Assembly (NCBI GenBank): GCA_002731985.1
Contig: PCCT01000041.1
Span: 1 to 7,391, forward strand
From: Nitrospinota bacterium
GTDB taxonomy: Bacteria; Nitrospinota; Nitrospinia; Nitrospinales; VA-1
DNA: 7,391 nucleotides
Direction of reading: 5' to 3'
Made by a program: the position numbers and the translations under genes. Of this stretch, positions 1 to 5,953 are shown one piece after another. Numbering within the stretch: position 1 is the stretch's first letter; each line of letters opens with the position of its first letter. Below the pieces are notes generated by a model. That model searched no databases. It was not told where the DNA came from and worked only from the letters and a program-made list of their open reading frames with translations.

Positions 1-143
1 CTCAGGAAGTCGCTAACTGCGCTACATTTTTGCTAAGCGAATGTTCCAGCGGCATCAATGCACAGGGCATCGTCCTCGACGCCGGCATGTCCGTCAATTA
101 TTTTGACAAAGACATCGTTCGCAAATCCCAAAGGCCTGAATAG
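1..143 (+). CDS. Short-chain dehydrogenase/reductase, C-terminal end (partial)
   Basis: An open frame reads from position 3 to a TAG at 141-143 and gives 46 residues; the gene begins outside the window. The peptide has the C-terminal signature of classical short-chain dehydrogenases/reductases of the FabG/FabI kind: an EVAN..ATFLLS helix, a '[13 protein letters not shown]' strand-turn that in this family closes the NAD(P)-binding Rossmann fold, and a short tail ([11 protein letters not shown]). In FabG and FabI this part reads roughly 'eVan.alFLlSd.ssgitGq.l.vDgG'. The catalytic Tyr-x-x-x-Lys and the cofactor glycines are upstream and not visible, so neither substrate nor cofactor can be stated. 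It is the only plus-strand gene and converges on pheS. Family assignment is solid; calling it an enoyl- or oxoacyl-ACP reductase would be a guess. Confidence 0.8.
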   Translation, partial: QEVANCATFLLSECSSGINAQGIVLDAGMSVNYFDKDIVRKSQRPE

Positions 144-156
144 CAAAATATGTTCG

Positions 157-203
157 CATGCCAGATATTAACGGCCAAAAAACCAACTATTTTTTCCGGC
201 ATG
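157..203 (+). terminator. Possible terminator hairpin of the SDR gene
   Basis: CATGCC at 157-162 pairs with GGCATG at 198-203, and inside the loop an A-run (177-182) faces a T-run (190-195). It begins 14 bases after the SDR stop codon, which suits a transcription end. It is not a textbook intrinsic terminator, because the T-run lies inside the outer stem and not after it. Confidence 0.35.
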
Positions 204-330
204 GGAATTATATTAAGCGGATTTGTATCTATAATCTGTAGGGTAGTGTGAAAGTCGCACCATTGAATAAACTAAAGCTATTTGGCGTGGCTAATTCAAA
301 TTTTTAAATTTCTATGACAACCCAGCGTCG

Positions 331-395
331 GACCAATAGTTTTGGATTGAGAGGAAAACGGATGCTTTCCATGGTATTGGAGGCTATTGTAGGTC
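331..395. repeat. Nested imperfect inverted repeat
   Basis: GACCAATAG (331-339) pairs with CTATTG-TA-GGTC (384-395, two bases bulged). Inside it GGAAA (353-357) pairs with TTTCC (366-370) around an 8-base loop. The outer and inner stems are coaxial, so the element could fold as one extended hairpin of about 65 nt on either strand. No coding capacity; function unknown. Confidence 0.4.
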
Positions 396-464
396 ATCAA
401 AGTAATCTGGACCAAAGTTGTTTTTTCTAAGAGATACATTTATCCAAAAACTGATCTTCATTTG

Positions 465-515
465 ACCTGTGGAGTTGTGAAAAATGATTCTCATTTTTGC
501 ACAGGCCCCACAGGT
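465..515. repeat. Two-tier inverted repeat (hairpin within hairpin)
   Basis: The outer arms ACCTGTGG (465-472) and CCACAGGT (508-515) are perfect 8-base complements. The inner arms AAAAATGA (480-487) and TCATTTTT (491-498) are also perfect complements, around a 3-base loop, extended by GTG/CAC with one bulged G. On the minus strand, where it lies about 130 nt downstream of the pheS stop, the inner stem ends in a T-run and could take part in termination. It could equally be a small mobile palindrome. Confidence 0.4.
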
Positions 516-647
516 TCTACAACTACTTCTTTTGGGAAAAGCCAATCCTTAACAATCAGAAACACCAACCCACCCCGGTTAATAATCCAACCTTCTTCTT
601 TCCAGACTTCCTGAACTTGGCGTGGTTGGCCCTGCGCCTGGCAGCAG

Positions 648-1664
648 TTAGAATTGTTTTAAGAATCGCAGATCGTTTTCAAATAAAAGGCGGATGTCGT
701 TAATTCCGTATTTGAGCATGGCGATGCGTTCGATGCCCAGCCCAAATGCGAAGCCTGTCCATTTCTCGGAATCGTAATCAACAAATTTGAACACTGCCGG
801 ATCGACCATACCGCATCCAAGGATCTCAATCCACCCGGTTGCAGAGCATACCCGGCATCCTTTCCCAGAACACATGACACATTCGATATCCACTTCAGCA
901 CTCGGACAGGTGAAAGGAAAAAAGCTGGGTCGAAACCGAAGGCGGGTTTGCTTGCCAAAAACCTCTTGGAGAAAAATGTCCATGACACCCTTAAGGTCAC
1001 CAAAAGAAACGTTCTTATCTACCATTAAACCTTCAATCTGATGAAACATGGGTGTATGTGACACATCGGAATCGCAACGGAACACCCTTCCTGGCGCTAT
1101 GATACGAAGAGGGGGTGCCTGTTTTTCCATTACGTGAATCTGAACAGGTGAGGTATGAGTCCGCAACACAGTTTCGTCATCGACATAAAAAGTGTCTTGC
1201 ATGTCCCGCGCCGGATGGTCTTTGGGAATATTAAGTGCTTCGAAGTTATAAAAATCGGTCTCAATTTCTGGTCCTTCTTTGACACTGAACCCCAGGCTGA
1301 AGAAGATGGATATAATTTCTTCCATAACCTGCGTGACGGGATGAAGTGACCCTGAGGGTTCTCCCCTGCCTGGTAATGTTGTGTCGAAAGTTTCGCCGCC
1401 GACCGAAGACTGGTCGGATTTTTTTTCCAAGTCTTGCGTCTTGGCTTTAATGAGGGATTCGATGCTTTGTTTGAATTCGTTGATATGTTTTCCTGCCTGG
1501 GGTTTTTCAGCGTTGGGCAGTGAGCGCATATCATTGAGCATCAGGGAAATGCAACCCTTTTTGCCAAGAAAGTCGGAACGCAATTGTTTGAGTTCCTGTA
1601 GAGAGGACACCCCCACAATACGCGAATCAAAATCATCGCGGTGTTGTTGGAGTTTTTCGATCAT
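648..1664 (-). CDS. pheS: Phenylalanyl-tRNA synthetase alpha chain
   Basis: The 338-residue product is the catalytic alpha chain of the (alpha-beta)2 cytoplasmic enzyme that charges tRNA-Phe. An N-terminal coiled coil (about 1-85, with the typical DFLGKKG at 31-37) binds tRNA. It is followed by the class II core: LHPVTQVM near 107, motif 1 around FYNFEALNIP (138-147), motif 2 from RIIAPGRVFR (187-196) to HTPMFHQIEG (203-212), and motif 3 GFAFGLGIERIAML (304-317). It ends in the conserved FENDLRFLKQF. Four cysteines at 262, 265, 270 and 273 form the CxxC..CxxC insert seen in many bacterial PheS. Length is normal and all motifs are intact. It starts 55 bp after rplT. The frame stays open upstream but offers no other start codon, and there is no Shine-Dalgarno before ATG 1664. 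pheT does not follow. Confidence 0.98.
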   Translation of the reverse strand: MIEKLQQHRDDFDSRIVGVSSLQELKQLRSDFLGKKGCISLMLNDMRSLPNAEKPQAGKHINEFKQSIESLIKAKTQDLEKKSDQSSVGGETFDTTLPGRGEPSGSLHPVTQVMEEIISIFFSLGFSVKEGPEIETDFYNFEALNIPKDHPARDMQDTFYVDDETVLRTHTSPVQIHVMEKQAPPLRIIAPGRVFRCDSDVSHTPMFHQIEGLMVDKNVSFGDLKGVMDIFLQEVFGKQTRLRFRPSFFPFTCPSAEVDIECVMCSGKGCRVCSATGWIEILGCGMVDPAVFKFVDYDSEKWTGFAFGLGIERIAMLKYGINDIRLLFENDLRFLKQF

Positions 1665-1687
1665 ATCGAATTGGAGGAGAGAATATG

Positions 1688-1715
1688 AGGAAACCGGTAG
1701 ACGGCTCCGGTTCCT
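1688..1715 (-). promoter_or_regulatory. rplT-pheS intercistronic hairpin
   Basis: On the minus strand AGGAACCGG (1715-1707) pairs with CCGGTTTCCT (1697-1688, one T bulged) around a 9-base loop. It starts 4 bases after the rplT stop and is followed by a pyrimidine stretch (TCTCTCCTCC) instead of a T-run. It therefore looks like an RNA-stabilising or attenuating hairpin more than a full terminator. Confidence 0.45.
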
Positions 1716-1719
1716 TCGA

Positions 1720-2085
1720 TTAAGCCGCCGAACTCAGTTGGGTTCGGGCTGTTTGGGTCAGAACCTTGAATGAAACTGCGTTGTGAATAGCAAGATCAGC
1801 AAGAACTTTACGGTCCAATTCAATTTTTGCCTTTTTCAATCCATAAATAAACTGGCTGTAGGTAAGTCCTTCTGCCCTTACCGCCGCGTTGATTCTGGCG
1901 ATCCATAGCCTTCTGAAACTCCGTTTCTTGGCTCTGCGATCCCGATAGGCATAACACAGACCTTTTTCAACGGCCTCCCTAGCCTTACGGAAAGCTTTAC
2001 TACGCATACTGCGATAACCTTTGGCCAAATCAAGAATCTTTTTTCTCCGATTTCTCGATACGGTACCATTTATTGCTCTTGCCAT
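1720..2085 (-). CDS. rplT: 50S ribosomal protein bL20
   Basis: The 121-residue, strongly basic protein is bL20, which binds 23S rRNA early in assembly of the large subunit. The extended N-terminal tail contains [19 protein letters not shown], followed by the hallmark [16 protein letters not shown] helix near 53-68. The globular C-terminal domain has [14 protein letters not shown] and the [15 protein letters not shown] ending. Length is typical (about 118). The ATG at 2085 has a good Shine-Dalgarno (AGGAGA, 2092-2097) seven bases away. The gene sits 63 bp after rpmI, in the conserved infC-rpmI-rplT order. In E. coli and Bacillus bL20 represses this operon by binding mRNA; I see no recognisable copy of either known binding structure here. 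Confidence 0.98.
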   Translation of the reverse strand: MARAINGTVSRNRRKKILDLAKGYRSMRSKAFRKAREAVEKGLCYAYRDRRAKKRSFRRLWIARINAAVRAEGLTYSQFIYGLKKAKIELDRKVLADLAIHNAVSFKVLTQTARTQLSSAA

Positions 2086-2148
2086 GACAATCTCCTGTCT
2101 TAAATCATTTCTTCAATGTTTATATTTGTTTTCTGTGCCCAACCGAAA

Positions 2149-2343
2149 CTAGTAAGGAATCAATACCCTCATCTTGCGAGTGTCTCCGGGAGACATGATC
2201 GTCGAGTGGCGCAGGTTTCTTTTACGTTTGGTAGACTTGCTGGTCAGGATATGGCTGGTAAACGCTTTGTTCCGTTTAATTTTGCCAGTACCTGTTTTAC
2301 TGAACCGCTTGGCGGCACCTTTGTTTGTTTTCATCTTAGGCAT
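2149..2343 (-). CDS. rpmI: 50S ribosomal protein bL35
   Basis: The 64-residue basic protein is bL35, a small bacterial-specific protein of the large ribosomal subunit. It starts with the family signature [14 protein letters not shown] and continues with [20 protein letters not shown] and [11 protein letters not shown], ending a few residues later as usual. Start ATG 2343 is preceded by GGAAGAG (about 2350-2356), a moderate Shine-Dalgarno. It lies 70 bp after infC and 63 bp before rplT and is surely co-transcribed with both. The leader between infC and rpmI is AT-rich with no strong hairpin. Confidence 0.98.
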   Translation of the reverse strand: MPKMKTNKGAAKRFSKTGTGKIKRNKAFTSHILTSKSTKRKRNLRHSTIMSPGDTRKMRVLIPY

Positions 2344-2413
2344 AATTTGCTCTTCCGTTCAGTTTGAAAAATTTAATTTTACTTAATATCGAATACCTGA
2401 TCAGCTGTTTGCG

Positions 2414-2938
2414 TCAGGCTTTTTTCTTAAGGGAATTTGGCGCAAAGATCATGCACAGCGTTTTGCCTTCCTGCTTGGCGGCCTGTTCGACCTGGGCGAT
2501 ATCCTTCACTGCTTCTGCAACCCGTTCAAGTAGCCTTTGCCCGTTTTCGCGGTGAACAATCTCCCTGCCGCGGAAAAAGATAATGACCTTCGCTTTATCA
2601 CCCGCTTCCAGAAAACGGATGACATGCTTCAGTTTGAAGTCGTAGTCATGCTTATCTGTATTGGGTCGGAATTTTACTTCCTTGACGTGAATTACCTTCT
2701 GGTTCTTCTTAGCTTCGTGCGCCCGCTTACTTTGCTTGTATTTAAACTTGCCGTAATCCATCAGTCGGCAAACAGGGGGCTTGGCGTTCGGAGCCACTTC
2801 TACCAGATCCATACTCTGTTCCTCGGCCATGGAAAGAGCTTCCTGGGTTAGAAAAACTCCCATCTGCTCTCCTTCGTCACCGATCAGACTTACTTCCTTC
2901 ACGCGGATCATGCTATTGATACGTTGTTTCTTATTAAT
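2414..2938 (-). CDS. infC: Translation initiation factor IF-3 (AUU start)
   Basis: The product is IF-3, which keeps 30S subunits free and proofreads start codon and initiator tRNA. The N-domain holds IRVKEVSLIGDEGEQMG, ALSMAEEQSMDLVEVAP and CRLMDYGKFKY; a lysine-rich linker follows; the C-domain includes KEVKFRPNTDKHDYDFKLKH and KVIIFFRGREIVHRENG. The first ATG (2911) would remove the N-terminal arm. The frame extends upstream, without any ATG, GTG or TTG, to ATT at 2936-2938, giving NKKQRINS before MIRVKEV, as in other IF-3 proteins. GAGGAG (2948-2953) lies nine bases before this ATT and overlaps the thrS TAG stop. AUU starts are the classical basis of infC autoregulation: IF-3 rejects its own abnormal start codon. 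The resulting length, 174 residues, is normal. The stop is TGA. Confidence 0.93.
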   Translation of the reverse strand: MNKKQRINSMIRVKEVSLIGDEGEQMGVFLTQEALSMAEEQSMDLVEVAPNAKPPVCRLMDYGKFKYKQSKRAHEAKKNQKVIHVKEVKFRPNTDKHDYDFKLKHVIRFLEAGDKAKVIIFFRGREIVHRENGQRLLERVAEAVKDIAQVEQAAKQEGKTLCMIFAPNSLKKKA

Positions 2939-2947
2939 GTAAAAAAA

Positions 2948-2953
2948 CTCCTC
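2948..2953 (-). promoter_or_regulatory. infC Shine-Dalgarno that decides the AUU start
   Basis: GAGGAG on the minus strand begins with the G of the thrS stop codon TAG and is separated by TTTTTTTAC from the ATT at 2938. The spacing suits ATT 2938; the first ATG at 2911 is 36 bases from it, too far away, and has no such site of its own. The overlap with the thrS stop suggests translational coupling. Confidence 0.85.
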
Positions 2954-4716
2954 TAAATAGATTGAACTGTATCGCCCAACTGCTTTTCCTCAACCTGAGT
3001 ATTCATCTCTTCAATAAATGTATCGATATTGATTGTTCTCGTTTCCTTCGACCGTCTTTTACGCACAGCCAATGTCTTGGCTTCGGCTTCTTTTTCCCCG
3101 AGAACAATCATGTAGGGAATCTTCTGTAGTTGGGCCTCTCTGATTTTGAACCCAATCTTCTCATTTCGCAAGTCTTTTTCTACGCGAAATCCATTATTTG
3201 TCAACTTTTTGGCCACTTCATCGGCATATTCTTGATGCTGATCGGTAATCGGCAGGAGAATGACCTGAACCGGAGCCAACCATAATGGAAAAGCCCCGGC
3301 ATAATGCTCGACCAGACAACCAAAAAATCTCTCCAGCGACCCCATCAATGCCCGGTGGAGCATAATCGGCTGGTGCCTCTGCCCATCTTCCTCAATATAG
3401 CTGATGTCGAACCGCTCGGGCAGGTTAAAATCGACCTGCACCGTCGAAACCTGCCAAAACCGGTTGAGGCTGTCTTTTATTTTGATGTCAATTTTGGGCC
3501 CGTAAAACACACCTTCGCCGGGATCGACCTCATATTCCAGTTCTGATTTCTCCAAAGCCTGCTTTAGCGCGTTGGTGGCTTTTTCCCAGCCCTCTTCCGA
3601 GCCGACAAATTTATCTGGACGTGTACTCAAATAAACTTTGTACTCGTTGAATCCGAACGACCTCAGGATAAGCAGGATGAGGTCTAGGACCTTGACGATT
3701 TCTTCCTCAATCTGGTTCGGACGACAAAACAGATGCGCGTCGTCCTGCGTGAATCCTCTCACCCTCAACAATCCGTGCAAAACACCCGACCGCTCATAAC
3801 GATAAACCGTACCCAGCTCGGCGAACCTCAAAGGCAAGTCGCGATAACTTCGCAGGCGGGTCTTATAAATCTGGATGTGGAACGGACAATTCATGGGCTT
3901 CATGACATATTCTTTGCCCTCGATATCCATGGGAGAAAAAATATTGTCCTTGTAGAAATCCATATGTCCGCTGGTTTTCCACATGTCTACTTTGGCCGCA
4001 TGTGGCGAATGCACCATCTCGTAACCGTTAGCAAAATGCTCGGCCTTCCAGAAATCTTCCATGAGACAGCGTATTCGCGATCCTTTGGGATGCCACAGGA
4101 TGAGCCCGGGACCTATATCGTCAGAAACCGAAAACAGGTCCAGTTCTTTTCCAAGTTTACGGTGGTCGCGTTTTTTTGCTTCCTCCAGGCGTTTTAGGTA
4201 GATCCGTAGTTCTTTGTCAGTATTCCATGCAGTGCCATAAATGCGTTGCAGTATCTGGTTGCGCTCATCGCCACGCCAGTAGGCCGCCGATGTGTGCAAC
4301 AGTTTGAACGATTTTATCGCGCTCGTGTTGTCTACGTGTGGACCCCGGCACAGGTCGGTGAACTCGCCTTGGGAATAAACAGAAATCGCTTCATCGGATT
4401 CAAGATCGTTGATCACTTCCAGCTTGAAGGGTTCGCCCATCTCATCAAACATTTTCAAGGCGTCTTCGCGCGGCAGTTCCTTGCGGACGATGTCCTGGTT
4501 CTGCGCGGCTATCTCCTTCATTCGTTGTTCAATTTTTTCTAGGTCTTCCGGAACGAATGGAGACTTGCGACAGAAATCGTAATAAAATCCGTCTTCGATA
4601 ACCGGGCCTATAGTCACTTGAGTTTCCGGATACAGTTGTTGCACCGCCTGCGCCATTAAATGCGCGGTACTGTGCCGGATCGTTTCAAGATCAAATTTTT
4701 GTTTGTCGTTTGCCAT
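2953..4716 (-). CDS. thrS: Threonyl-tRNA synthetase lacking the TGS domain
   Basis: The 587-residue enzyme charges tRNA-Thr and edits mischarged Ser-tRNA. The editing domain (about 10-170) has both metal-binding-like motifs intact: HSTAH (H15, H19) and DLCRGPH (C123, H127). The class II core (about 190-475) keeps motif 2 (YRYERSG..HGLLRVRGFTQDDAH, 305-328), motif 3 (LHRALMGSLERF, 453-464) and the three zinc ligands C277, H328 and H454. The anticodon-binding domain runs from about 480 to 575. E. coli ThrS is about 640 residues and begins with a roughly 60-residue TGS domain; here the protein starts directly at the editing domain. An in-frame TAA at 4726-4728, four codons before the ATG, rules out a longer product. 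No Shine-Dalgarno precedes ATG 4716. The stop overlaps the infC ribosome-binding site. Confidence 0.98.
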   Translation of the reverse strand: MANDKQKFDLETIRHSTAHLMAQAVQQLYPETQVTIGPVIEDGFYYDFCRKSPFVPEDLEKIEQRMKEIAAQNQDIVRKELPREDALKMFDEMGEPFKLEVINDLESDEAISVYSQGEFTDLCRGPHVDNTSAIKSFKLLHTSAAYWRGDERNQILQRIYGTAWNTDKELRIYLKRLEEAKKRDHRKLGKELDLFSVSDDIGPGLILWHPKGSRIRCLMEDFWKAEHFANGYEMVHSPHAAKVDMWKTSGHMDFYKDNIFSPMDIEGKEYVMKPMNCPFHIQIYKTRLRSYRDLPLRFAELGTVYRYERSGVLHGLLRVRGFTQDDAHLFCRPNQIEEEIVKVLDLILLILRSFGFNEYKVYLSTRPDKFVGSEEGWEKATNALKQALEKSELEYEVDPGEGVFYGPKIDIKIKDSLNRFWQVSTVQVDFNLPERFDISYIEEDGQRHQPIMLHRALMGSLERFFGCLVEHYAGAFPLWLAPVQVILLPITDQHQEYADEVAKKLTNNGFRVEKDLRNEKIGFKIREAQLQKIPYMIVLGEKEAEAKTLAVRKRRSKETRTINIDTFIEEMNTQVEEKQLGDTVQSI

Positions 4717-4818
4717 AATTAAAAATTAAGAATTTCGGACGATTGCATGTCCGAGGGCAATCAATTTCTGCACTGGGTTAGAAAAATAAACCAGGTAGGA
4801 TCGATCCCTGAAGAAAAA
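4717..4818 (-). promoter_or_regulatory. thrS leader with competing hairpins
   Basis: This 102-nt stretch separates tRNA-Val from thrS. Reading on the minus strand it has a T5 run after the tRNA, then a hairpin centred on the perfect palindrome GGATCGATCC (4798-4807). Next come two stems that exclude each other: GATTGC (4762-4757) with GCAATC (4746-4741), or CGGAC (4753-4749) with GTCCG (4740-4736). An AT-rich stretch follows up to the ATG, without a Shine-Dalgarno. E. coli thrS is repressed by its own protein on a structured leader; whether this one works that way is inference, and I see no clear mimic of the tRNA-Thr anticodon loop. Confidence 0.4.
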
Positions 4819-4890
4819 TAGGCACGGGCGGTTTCGAACCGCCGACCCCTTGCATGTCAAGCAAGTACTCTACCCCTGAGCTACGCGCCT
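4819..4890 (-). tRNA. tRNA-Val (anticodon GAC)
   Basis: The minus strand folds into a complete 72-nt cloverleaf. The acceptor stem AGGCGCG/CGTGCCT has one G-T pair and discriminator A at 4819. The D arm is GCTC/GAGT with a 7-base loop. The anticodon stem CTTGC/GCAAG encloses loop TTGACAT, so the anticodon is GAC, reading valine codons GUC and GUU. The variable loop is GGGTC, and the T arm GGCGG/CCGCC has loop TTCGAAA. The 3' CCA is not encoded. The first base is A, where most bacterial tRNA-Val have G. A T5 run follows the 3' end. A strong promoter lies directly upstream and thrS 102 nt downstream on the same strand. Confidence 0.96.
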
Positions 4891-4905
4891 AAAAACGGTA
4901 GGCCT

Positions 4906-4933
4906 ATTTTAGGGTTAATGGCCCGTTTGTCAA
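4906..4933 (-). promoter_or_regulatory. Sigma-70 type promoter of tRNA-Val (and probably thrS operon)
   Basis: On the minus strand a perfect -35 box TTGACA (4933-4928) is followed after 16 bases by TAAAAT (4911-4906), five of six matches to the -10 consensus. Transcription would begin near 4898, about 8 nt before the tRNA 5' end. No other good promoter is visible before thrS, so the tRNA and the synthetase/ribosomal genes may share it, unless the T5 run after the tRNA stops most transcripts. Confidence 0.8.
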
Positions 4934-4987
4934 GGGAAAGATTAACCTCCTAAAACCGTAAAAAGCTATGAATTATAACGGATTAAG

Positions 4988-5941
4988 CTATTGGCCTACA
5001 TAATCCGTCTGAGAGCCAAATCCCCCCGACCCCCACCCATGAAGGGTACCTTTCGGCTTTAAAAAGGGGGAGAAAAATCCCCTTCTGGAAGAGGGCTTGC
5101 CCTCAAAAATCCGCCAGAATCCCCCAGTCGGGACGATAAGTGAGGCTCTGGTTGGGACTCTGTGTTGAATAGCCGTCACCGCTATCAAACAGGAAGCCGA
5201 AACTGCCCAAGTGGCGGGATGGAATGTTGGTGCCGCGACCCTGGCCCAGCCCGCCAACCCAATACCCGTCTTTGCCGGAATGGCGGATACCAATCCAGCA
5301 AGATCGGATGCCGGAGCAGATGCATCAACAATCTCCTGAGCGACAAGGGGAACTTCCATCGAAAAATACAAAGCCCGGTTGATAGCAGTGAGTCGAAACG
5401 GATTGTATTTCCCCTTTTTCACAGCCGGACTAAAAGCAAGTGTCGCTTTGTCACGCATCGCCTGAAGAGTGCTGACGAAAGGATCTTTGAGTCCGCCCCG
5501 TTCCAACACATCCTGAACAAGAGCAGGCTTCGCCTGTTCTCGCTTTGGATCAATGGGCAGATGAACACTGGCTCTCGGTCTGGAAATCAACCGTGCTGTC
5601 ACATCGAACCGATGCTTGTCTCTCAGGAGTTCCATTTTCATAGAACCTCCCGGACCTCGTTCACCAACCGTCTTAACAAAATTTGAAAAGACTTCTTCAA
5701 ATGACTTCGCGTGGAAGGGTTCACCATAAACAGCAATGATAAGGTCATTCGTTTTCATCCCCACCCTGTCGGCAGGTGACTCAGGAAAAACACGGAGAAC
5801 TTTAATCCCTTTCAAATTTTTTCCAGTATCCGGGTCCAGAGCATCAGCTGGTGACTTGTTAAAGGAAGTTCCCAGCCAGCCTTTCTCAATTTTCGGATTG
5901 CTAACAGCGTCATCCATCCACTTACCGGGAACAGCAAACAA
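4988..5941 (-). CDS. PDZ-domain protein, fragment of a broken lipoprotein gene
   Basis: The open frame starts at TTG 5941 and gives 317 residues. Residues about 20-118 form a PDZ-like domain: a GWLGTSF strand, then GIKVLRVFPESPADRVGMKTNDLIIAVYGEPF, where the SPA..aGmk.nDlI pattern is the usual carboxylate-loop/helix region, and closing strands SMKMELLRD and FDVTARL. A helical segment (about 135-215) follows. From about residue 220 on, the composition becomes random and the frame runs through a dispersed repeat (5018-5080) to the stop, so this tail is probably not native; a better tail lies in another frame (5103-5324). There is no Shine-Dalgarno at TTG 5941. The same frame continues upstream past a TGA (5954-5956) into a lipoprotein signal sequence. 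No protease domain is visible. I read it as the middle of a decayed or miscalled gene; its role is unknown beyond the likely peptide or protein binding of PDZ domains. Confidence 0.6.
   Translation of the reverse strand: MFAVPGKWMDDAVSNPKIEKGWLGTSFNKSPADALDPDTGKNLKGIKVLRVFPESPADRVGMKTNDLIIAVYGEPFHAKSFEEVFSNFVKTVGERGPGGSMKMELLRDKHRFDVTARLISRPRASVHLPIDPKREQAKPALVQDVLERGGLKDPFVSTLQAMRDKATLAFSPAVKKGKYNPFRLTAINRALYFSMEVPLVAQEIVDASAPASDLAGLVSAIPAKTGIGLAGWARVAAPTFHPATWAVSASCLIAVTAIQHRVPTRASLIVPTGGFWRIFEGKPSSRRGFFSPFLKPKGTLHGWGSGGFGSQTDYVGQ
5018..5104. repeat. Dispersed-type palindromic repeat after the lipoprotein gene
   Basis: The left part AAATCCCCCCGACCCCC (5018-5034) and the right part TTTAAAAAGGGGGAG (5058-5072) then AAAAATCCCC (5073-5082) form the C-run/G-run inverted repeat commonly scattered through bacterial intergenic DNA. 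Between the arms lies a near-palindrome around GGTACC (5041-5054). Next to it, AGAGGGCTTGCCCTC (5090-5104) folds into a tight hairpin touching the TGA at 5103-5105 and may serve as its terminator. That this element is dispersed is inferred from its type, not measured. Confidence 0.6.
5103..5324 (-). pseudogene. Out-of-frame C-terminal tail of the PDZ lipoprotein gene
   Basis: In the frame one base behind that of the PDZ fragment, codons from about 5300 to the TGA at 5103-5105 read as a natural glycine- and aromatic-rich peptide: GKDGYWVGGLGQGRGTNIP, then GSFGFLFDSGDGYSTQSPN, ending YRPDWGILADF. The frame is open from 5324 (73 codons), but no start codon with a ribosome site is visible. Pieces such as FGFLFDSGDGY recall proteins with repeated G-x-G-x-L-x-D-x-x-G-x-D-x-Y units; that resemblance is from memory. 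The simplest reading is that this is the true end of the gene, split off by a one-base loss (or equivalent) between about 5260 and 5324. Confidence 0.6.
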
Positions 5942-5953
5942 AGGGAGGATATT

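Larger units (their letters stand above)
144..647. other. Non-coding convergent region with three imperfect inverted repeats
   Basis: These 504 bases lie between the SDR stop and the pheS stop. I find no convincing coding frame: the longest candidate (497-703, plus) has an unnatural composition and runs into pheS antisense. The stretch is AT-rich on its left and holds three separate inverted repeats at 157-203, 331-395 and 465-515, listed individually. pheT would be expected here after pheS but is absent. The region may hold terminators for both flanking genes, a small RNA, or remnants of a rearrangement; the sequence alone does not decide. Confidence 0.6.

Noticed and set aside
230..235. Plus-strand promoter at TATAAT
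   Set aside because: The -10 box is perfect, but no acceptable -35 box or extended -10 lies at the right distance and no gene or defined RNA follows.
497..703. Plus-strand open frame downstream of the palindromes
   Set aside because: It overlaps the pheS 3' end antisense, has unnatural composition and no ribosome-binding site.
3733..4197. Plus-strand open frame of 154 codons
   Set aside because: It lies antisense to the catalytic core of thrS and is a shadow of it.
4736..4762. H-type pseudoknot before thrS
   Set aside because: The two 3' arms are directly adjacent, leaving no loop to cross a 6-bp stem; alternative hairpins are the better reading.
5162..5686. Plus-strand open frame of 174 codons
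   Set aside because: Antisense to the PDZ gene, whose protein sequence is clearly domain-like; the plus frame has no recognisable motif.
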